Assembly (NCBI GenBank): GCA_947499595.1
Contig: CANMOY010000010.1
Coordinates: 1 to 64,000, forward strand
Direction: 5' to 3'
Length of the DNA stretch: 64,000 nt
Origin: an uncultured Mesonia sp.
Lineage (GTDB): Bacteria > Bacteroidota > Bacteroidia > Flavobacteriales > Flavobacteriaceae
Below the pieces are notes generated by a model. The model made no database searches. It saw only the letters and a list, made by a program, of their open reading frames with translations, and was not told where the DNA came from. Of the stretch, positions 59,307 to 64,000 are shown in pieces. How positions within the stretch are numbered: the stretch's first letter is position 1; each line of letters starts with the position of its first letter. Position numbers and translations under genes: made by a program.

Positions 59307-61337
59307 ATGAGCTTAATTACTGTATTATTTTTAGGAATAGCCGTATTGCTAAGCGCTGTAGCAGCATTGGGGTTATATTATTTTCCTAGAAAGAAAAAAA
59401 GCGTAAAACACTGGAAATATTTTAGTGTCTTACGCTTTTTTACGGTATTGGTAGGATTGATTTTACTTATCAATCCCAAGTTTGAACAAAACCAAGTTCG
59501 TGTTGAAAAACCAAACTTGGTAGTGGTTTCCGATAATTCTAAATCGGTACGCTTTTTAAAGGGAGAAAAACAAGCAAAAAGAATTTTACAAGAAATACTT
59601 CAAGACCAAGAGATCAAAGAGGCATTTAACGTTAAATCTTTTACCTTTGATGAAGAATTGCATTTTTCTAGAACACCAGAATTTACGGGGAATGCAAGTA
59701 ATCCAGGTAAGGCCTTAAAGCAACTTGCACGTTTATACCCAGAATCCAACGCTCCACTTATTTTAATTACAGATGGCAACGCTACCCAAGGTACACCACC
59801 TGTTTATGCTGCCCGTAAATACCAAAGCGAAATATTTCCGGTTGTGGTAGGAGACACCACCCAACACGCCGATGTATACATCGATTTGCTCAATGTGAAT
59901 CCGTATGCTTTTTTAGACCAACGTTTTCCTGTAGAAATATTTGTTAACTATCAAGGAGACGCCAGTGTTCAGTCTAAATTGTTAATCAAAAAAGGTACGC
60001 GAGTGGTACATGAGACAAAGCTGAGCTTTAGCGCCGATAAGCAGGGAGAACAAGTAGAGATTATGCTGCCAGCCAAGCGTATAGGTAAACATAAATATAC
60101 TACTTCTATCACTCCTTTAAATCAAGAAAAAAACATACAGAACAACCAAAGAGATTTTTATATTGAAGTGGTCGACCAGCAATCTAAGGTGTTAATTCTT
60201 AGCAGTTTTTTGCACCCCGATTTAGGAGCGCTTAAAAAAAGCATTAATAGCAATAAACAACGCCAAGCCCATATTAAAATAATCGATGAGCTAAAACAAG
60301 ATGATTTAAGCGAATACACCAACTTTGTTCTGTACCAACCTAATCAAAACTTTGAATGGGTATTTGATTACTTAGATAAAACTCAAAAAAATTATGTATT
60401 GATTGGGGGTACAAAAACAGACTATAATTTTCTAAATGGGATTCAGTCTTCTTTCCGGAAAGAATTAAAAATCAATCAAAATGAGGAGTTTCAAGCGCAA
60501 TTGAATGAAAACTTCTCTTTGTATCAACCCAGTAAAATCAATTTTTTAGATTATCCGCCTTTGAGCGATCAATTTGGCGAAATAAGTAATTTGGGCAAGG
60601 GGCAGGCCTTATTGCAACAAAACATAAACGGGGTTGCTACACAGCAACCTGTAGTTTACTTTGTGGATAGTGGGCAACGTAGAATCGGACTTGTTTTTGG
60701 AGAGAATTTATGGCAGTGGCGTGTAAAGAATTTTGCTGATTTAGCAAATTTTGAAGCATTCGATTTGTTTATAAACGACATAATACAATTTCTAGGCGAT
60801 AACAATCGCGGTGAAAGACTTAAGGTCGAAATGAAGACGATTTTTAATCAAGGCGAGCCCATTAGAATGCAAGCACAGTATGTAGATAAAAACTATCGAG
60901 AAGACGCTCAAGCTACGATAAATCTTCGAGTGGTGAAACAAGAAGATGATTCTATACAAAATTACAGTCTAAATTATGTAGATGGCAATTATGTGACCAA
61001 TTTAGGAGCGCTTGCTCCTGGTTCTTATACTTTTACCGCCCAAGTAGAGGGTGAAAATAGCTTGCAAACCGGTGATTTTGTGGTAACTGCCTTTGATATA
61101 GAAGAGCAGTTTAACCATGCGCAAGTAAGCGAACTTAATAAGATTAGCGATACCTTGTATTACAGTGAAGATTTTTTATCTTTAAAAACAAAACTACTTC
61201 AAACAGATGTATACAAACCAGTACAACGCACGCTTACTAAAAAAGTAGAATTAATAGAATTCAAGTGGCTTTTAGCCTTGTGGGTGTTGTTGCTAAGTCT
61301 AGAATGGTTTTTAAGAAAATATAACGGATTAACTTAA
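59307..61337 (+). CDS. Second VWA/BatA-like membrane protein
   Basis: A 676-residue protein with two N-terminal membrane helices (about 4-25 and 40-56), a VWA-like domain with MIDAS D76-N-S78-K-S80 and LITDGNATQG, a large extracytoplasmic region and a C-terminal helix (about 648-664). The layout matches the protein at 40270..42195. Function unknown. It lies between fabG (4 bases) and the prohibitin-like gene (9 bases), so it is likely co-transcribed with both. Confidence 0.85.
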   Translation: MSLITVLFLGIAVLLSAVAALGLYYFPRKKKSVKHWKYFSVLRFFTVLVGLILLINPKFEQNQVRVEKPNLVVVSDNSKSVRFLKGEKQAKRILQEILQDQEIKEAFNVKSFTFDEELHFSRTPEFTGNASNPGKALKQLARLYPESNAPLILITDGNATQGTPPVYAARKYQSEIFPVVVGDTTQHADVYIDLLNVNPYAFLDQRFPVEIFVNYQGDASVQSKLLIKKGTRVVHETKLSFSADKQGEQVEIMLPAKRIGKHKYTTSITPLNQEKNIQNNQRDFYIEVVDQQSKVLILSSFLHPDLGALKKSINSNKQRQAHIKIIDELKQDDLSEYTNFVLYQPNQNFEWVFDYLDKTQKNYVLIGGTKTDYNFLNGIQSSFRKELKINQNEEFQAQLNENFSLYQPSKINFLDYPPLSDQFGEISNLGKGQALLQQNINGVATQQPVVYFVDSGQRRIGLVFGENLWQWRVKNFADLANFEAFDLFINDIIQFLGDNNRGERLKVEMKTIFNQGEPIRMQAQYVDKNYREDAQATINLRVVKQEDDSIQNYSLNYVDGNYVTNLGALAPGSYTFTAQVEGENSLQTGDFVVTAFDIEEQFNHAQVSELNKISDTLYYSEDFLSLKTKLLQTDVYKPVQRTLTKKVELIEFKWLLALWVLLLSLEWFLRKYNGLT

Positions 61338-61346
61338 ATATTAAAA

Positions 61347-62162
61347 ATGGAAAAATTACCTAAAATTGCTTTACCTGCTATATTTATTGGTGTAGTGGTA
61401 TTAATTATTGTATTTAAATCAACGGTTACAATCGGCTCAGGAGAGGCTGGAGTGCTTTACAAAACTTTTGGCGGAGGTGTGGTTACAGATGAACCCCCGA
61501 TGGGTGAAGGCTTTCACTTTGTTGCGCCGTGGAATGATGTTTTTATTTATGAGGTGAGACAACAAGAAGTCTTCGAAAAAATGAAAGTGCTTTCTAGCAA
61601 TGGATTAGAGATAAAAATTGATGCATCGGCTTGGTTTCAACCCATTTATGGAAAACTAGGTAAATTACATCAAGAAAAAGGCGAAGATTATACGCAACGT
61701 GTATTATTACCAGCTATTCGCTCTGCAGCACGTAGTGTGGTAGGTAGATATACACCAGAACAATTATATGCCTCGAAGAGAGATGCCATTCAAGAGGAAA
61801 TCTACACCGAAACCGAAAACATTGTAGATGACCAATACATACAGCTCAATGAAATTTTAGTGCGTGATGTAACTTTGCCTCCTAGTATTAAAGATGCGAT
61901 TGAACGTAAATTAAAACAAGAGCAAGAATCTTTAGAGTATGAGTTTAGACTTACTAAAGCGACCAAAGAAGCCGAGCGTCAAAAAATTGAAGCGGAAGGT
62001 AAGGCGCGTGCAAATCGTATTTTAAGCGAATCCTTAACCGATAAGGTTTTACAAGAAAAAGGAATTCAAGCAACTTTAGAGTTAGCGCGTTCAAATAATG
62101 CCAAAACAGTAATTATTGGAGGTGGTGAAACCGGAATGCCAATAATTCTCAATGACAAATAA
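61347..62162 (+). CDS. Prohibitin-like SPFH/Band 7 membrane protein
   Basis: A 271-residue SPFH-domain protein with one N-terminal membrane anchor (about 7-25), the SPFH core (VGSGEAGVLYKTFGGGVV-like start, YTPEQLYASKRDAIQEEI, VRDVTLPPSIKDAIERKLKQEQE) and an alanine/glutamate-rich helical tail (KEAERQKIEAEGKA). Prohibitins form ring-like membrane scaffolds. It ends the fabG operon and is followed by a terminator. Confidence 0.93.
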   Translation: MEKLPKIALPAIFIGVVVLIIVFKSTVTIGSGEAGVLYKTFGGGVVTDEPPMGEGFHFVAPWNDVFIYEVRQQEVFEKMKVLSSNGLEIKIDASAWFQPIYGKLGKLHQEKGEDYTQRVLLPAIRSAARSVVGRYTPEQLYASKRDAIQEEIYTETENIVDDQYIQLNEILVRDVTLPPSIKDAIERKLKQEQESLEYEFRLTKATKEAERQKIEAEGKARANRILSESLTDKVLQEKGIQATLELARSNNAKTVIIGGGETGMPIILNDK

Positions 62163-62180
62163 TAATAATTTTATTCAGTT

Positions 62181-62214
62181 AAAAACCTGTTTAATTTTTT
62201 TTAAACGGGTTTTT
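62181..62214 (+). terminator. Terminator after the prohibitin-like gene
   Basis: Stem AAAAACCTGTTTAA / TTAAACGGGTTTTT (one T-G wobble) with a short T loop and T-rich 3' end. Confidence 0.8.
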
Positions 62215-62250
62215 CTTTGTTATAATTGACCTAAAAGTAACTTTTAAATC

Positions 62251-63036
62251 ATGCAACCCCAACGCTATTATTATCTTATTAAGCTTCAGTACTTGGGTTT
62301 TAGATACCATGGTTGGCAAAAACAACCCGATGTTAATACGGTAGAACGTATGCTAGAACGCACGCTTTCATACATTTTAGATAGGGCACGGTTTAAGGTA
62401 ATCGCAGCAGGCAGAACAGATGCTAAGGTTTCGGTAAACCAAACTTATGTCGAATTATTTCTTTATGAAAATGAGTTAGAATGCGACGGATTTCTAGATT
62501 TGTTGAACAAGAATCTACCACCCGACATACGCGCCTTAGGAATTGAAGAGACCACCCGTGATTTTAACATTATAAAAAATGCTAAAGTGAAGGAGTACCA
62601 TTACTTTTTTGCTTTTGCTAAAAAATTTCATCCCTTTGCTGCGCCGTTTATGGCCTATGTAAAAGATGATCTGGATATTGATTTAATGGCTCAAGCAGCT
62701 AGCTTATTTGTAGGAAAGCATGATTTTAGAGCTTATGCTTTTAGACCTAGTCCGCAAACGGTTACAACGGGAGAGATTTTTTCTTGTGAATTAGTGGAGA
62801 ATGATGTGTACACAGCTAATTTTTTTCCAGAAAAAAGTTATGTCTTTAAAATTAAAGGTAGCGGTTTTAAACGGCATCAGATCAGACTTATGATGGGAGC
62901 GCTTATCGATCTAGGTAGGGGAGATGTAAACCTTGACTTTATCAAATCAACTTTAAATCCTGATAATGACATAAAACTAGAACATATTGCTCCGGCTTCT
63001 GGACTTATCTTGCATCAAGTAAAATTAAATCCGTAA
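62251..63036 (+). CDS. truA: tRNA pseudouridine synthase TruA
   Basis: A 261-residue pseudouridine synthase for positions 38-40 of the anticodon stem-loop. The catalytic aspartate is D57 in AAGRTDAKVS; YLGFRYHGWQKQPDVNTVE and KGSGFKRHQIRLMMGALIDLGRG are the other family blocks. The motif reads GRTDAKVS instead of the usual GRTDAGVH, which I recall as a variant in Bacteroidota. The membrane protein gene begins 16 bases later. Confidence 0.92.
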   Translation: MQPQRYYYLIKLQYLGFRYHGWQKQPDVNTVERMLERTLSYILDRARFKVIAAGRTDAKVSVNQTYVELFLYENELECDGFLDLLNKNLPPDIRALGIEETTRDFNIIKNAKVKEYHYFFAFAKKFHPFAAPFMAYVKDDLDIDLMAQAASLFVGKHDFRAYAFRPSPQTVTTGEIFSCELVENDVYTANFFPEKSYVFKIKGSGFKRHQIRLMMGALIDLGRGDVNLDFIKSTLNPDNDIKLEHIAPASGLILHQVKLNP

Positions 63037-63052
63037 AGCAATAGTTTATAGC

Positions 63053-63745
63053 ATGCAAAATCTCCTAAAAAAATATAGCGCAGTCTTCATTAGTTTATTG
63101 GTATTTGGCATTTTAGGGCTTTGCTATGCTTTTATTCCGAGCTTTAAATCGGTTACCCAAGATTTGTGGGCGGCACTCTTAGCGGGCAATACCCAAGAGG
63201 TACAAAAAATTATAAGCGACTTTGGTTTTTGGGGAGCACTAATTTTAGTACTAATTATTGTTTTGCAAATGTTTTTAATCGTGGTACCTTCTTGGTTACC
63301 CATGGTGGTAGCGGCATTGGCTTATGGCTTTTTTGAAGCGGTAGCCATTTCGGTAAGCGGTGTGTTTATTGCCTCGAGTTTAGGCTATGTACTCGGATTA
63401 CAAATTGGGCACCATAATATCAAACGAATTTCAGGAAAGAAAAATTATAAAAAATTAAGTTTTTGGGTAAAAGAATATGGGTTTTTAAGCGTGCTGTTGT
63501 TTCGCATTTCTCCATTTCTATCTAATGATGCCATCAGTTTTATTGCAGGTGGAATGAAAATGAATTTTCTTAAATTCATAGGTGCTACCTTAGCTGGTAT
63601 TATTCCTTTAAGTGTTGCCATTGCTTATTTCTCGAGCAGTATAGACAAGCTAAAAGAAAGTCTATATTATATTGGTGGAGCTGGTATTTTGCTTTACGGA
63701 ATTTTTATTTGGTTAGATTACCGAAAAAGAAAATCAAAAGCTTGA
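63053..63745 (+). CDS. TVP38/TMEM64 family membrane protein
   Basis: A 230-residue integral membrane protein with about six helices, in the SNARE-associated (DedA-related) superfamily: VVPSWLPMVVAALAYGFFEAVAISVSG, then the short motif FRISPFLSNDAISFIAGGMKM, typical of TVP38 proteins. Relatives act as lipid scramblases or in membrane homeostasis; the exact role here is unknown. It converges with the partial SdpI-like gene after 15 bases. Confidence 0.9.
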   Translation: MQNLLKKYSAVFISLLVFGILGLCYAFIPSFKSVTQDLWAALLAGNTQEVQKIISDFGFWGALILVLIIVLQMFLIVVPSWLPMVVAALAYGFFEAVAISVSGVFIASSLGYVLGLQIGHHNIKRISGKKNYKKLSFWVKEYGFLSVLLFRISPFLSNDAISFIAGGMKMNFLKFIGATLAGIIPLSVAIAYFSSSIDKLKESLYYIGGAGILLYGIFIWLDYRKRKSKA

Positions 63746-63760
63746 ATCCAATTAAATTAG

Positions 63761-64000
63761 TTATTCTAGAGCTTTCAAACCTTTTTCAACTTTTAAAAAG
63801 AGCCAAACGATTGTTATCGCTATAAAAGTTAAACCAAAGACGGCAGACCAAAAAGGAGAAAATATTTCTAGTAAATCTAACGGAGCGCAAAACAAGCTTA
63901 TAAGTCCTATTTGCAATATATATTTTGCCGCAAATTGTTGCGCTTTAAGCCAGTAGATTTTACCTTTTTGAGAGCGGTAACTTTTATAACCATAAAAAGA
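63761..64000 (-). CDS. SdpI-family membrane protein, C-terminal part (runs off the window)
   Basis: The minus strand is open from the window edge to a TAA at 63761, 79 codons. The visible part begins FYGYKSYRSQKGKIYWLKAQQFAAKY, the GYRT-x-R-S pattern seen at the end of SdpI-like proteins, followed by two hydrophobic helices (about 26-44 and 48-68) and a charged tail. SdpI proteins are small membrane proteins, one of which gives immunity to the SdpC toxin in Bacillus; most are uncharacterised. The start lies beyond 64000. Confidence 0.65.
   Translation of the reverse strand, partial: SFYGYKSYRSQKGKIYWLKAQQFAAKYILQIGLISLFCAPLDLLEIFSPFWSAVFGLTFIAITIVWLFLKVEKGLKALE

Noticed and set aside
1-64000. 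CRISPR arrays, rRNA genes, prophage or biosynthetic clusters
   Set aside because: No regularly spaced repeats, no rRNA segments, no phage structural genes and no large synthase genes were seen anywhere in the window.

Overview
The window is an AT-rich, gene-dense stretch of chromosome from a member of the Bacteroidota, most likely class Flavobacteriia. The lineage call rests on several sequence features: an LpxC-FabZ fusion, a PorX-type response regulator of the type IX secretion system, families largely restricted to Bacteroidota (DUF4290, DUF6495-like, TIGR02757, START-like), tRNAs without encoded CCA, and promoters of the form TTG-N17..23-TAnnTTTG. I cannot name the genus. Nearly everything here is core metabolism; the only clearly accessory part is the first 1.9 kb.

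Layout. 1-1.9 kb: the 5' end of an IS3-like transposase gene cut by the window edge, an intact tyrosine recombinase, about 500 bp without genes, then tRNA-His. 2.0-6.1 kb: a sulfur amino-acid module (BshB1 deacetylase, NhaC/MetT-like transporter, Cys/Met PLP lyase) divergent from an Lrp-type regulator, with a perfect match to the E. coli Lrp consensus between them. 6.3-9.7 kb: dihydrolipoyl dehydrogenase, then a YeiH-type transporter with its LysR regulator. 9.8-15.1 kb: a run of FMN reductase, PabB, TilS and DsbD. 15.1-22.0 kb: RdgB and RlmH, then NadC, YihY, a secreted chalcone isomerase-like protein and PriA, facing a LytTR response regulator. 22.1-26.8 kb: the S6-S18-L9 operon, a DUF6495-like protein, a MacB-like permease, HisRS and a CAT-anticodon tRNA. 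26.9-33 kb: START-like protein, class IV aminotransferase, YqgE, HU, Fmt, RecQ and a small ATPase.

33-45 kb: DUF493, DUF4290 and MurA (with Asp in place of the fosfomycin-target Cys), a large conserved protein of unknown function divergent from an MBL hydrolase, and a five-gene minus-strand operon (histidine kinase, BatA-like protein, dihydroorotase-like protein lacking its metal-binding HxH, small membrane protein, esterase). 43.5-51 kb: TIGR02757, a LolD-like ATPase, MsrA, small conserved proteins, alanine dehydrogenase, a membrane protein whose start overlaps a small lipoprotein gene, TsaE and PorX. 51-64 kb: HD hydrolase, then the lipid A block lpxD, lpxC/fabZ, lpxA, efp, a second lpxD-like gene and an NTF2-like gene; then sucD, fabG, a second VWA/BatA-like protein, a prohibitin-like protein, truA, a TVP38-family protein and the 3' part of an SdpI-like gene.

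I found no CRISPR array, defence island, prophage or biosynthetic cluster. The best leads are local: the Lrp operator and methionine module, the pseudo-dihydroorotase, the divergent second LpxD, the natural MurA Cys-to-Asp variant, the nested lipoprotein gene, a terminator-like hairpin abutting a start codon, and a broadly conserved protein of unknown function.
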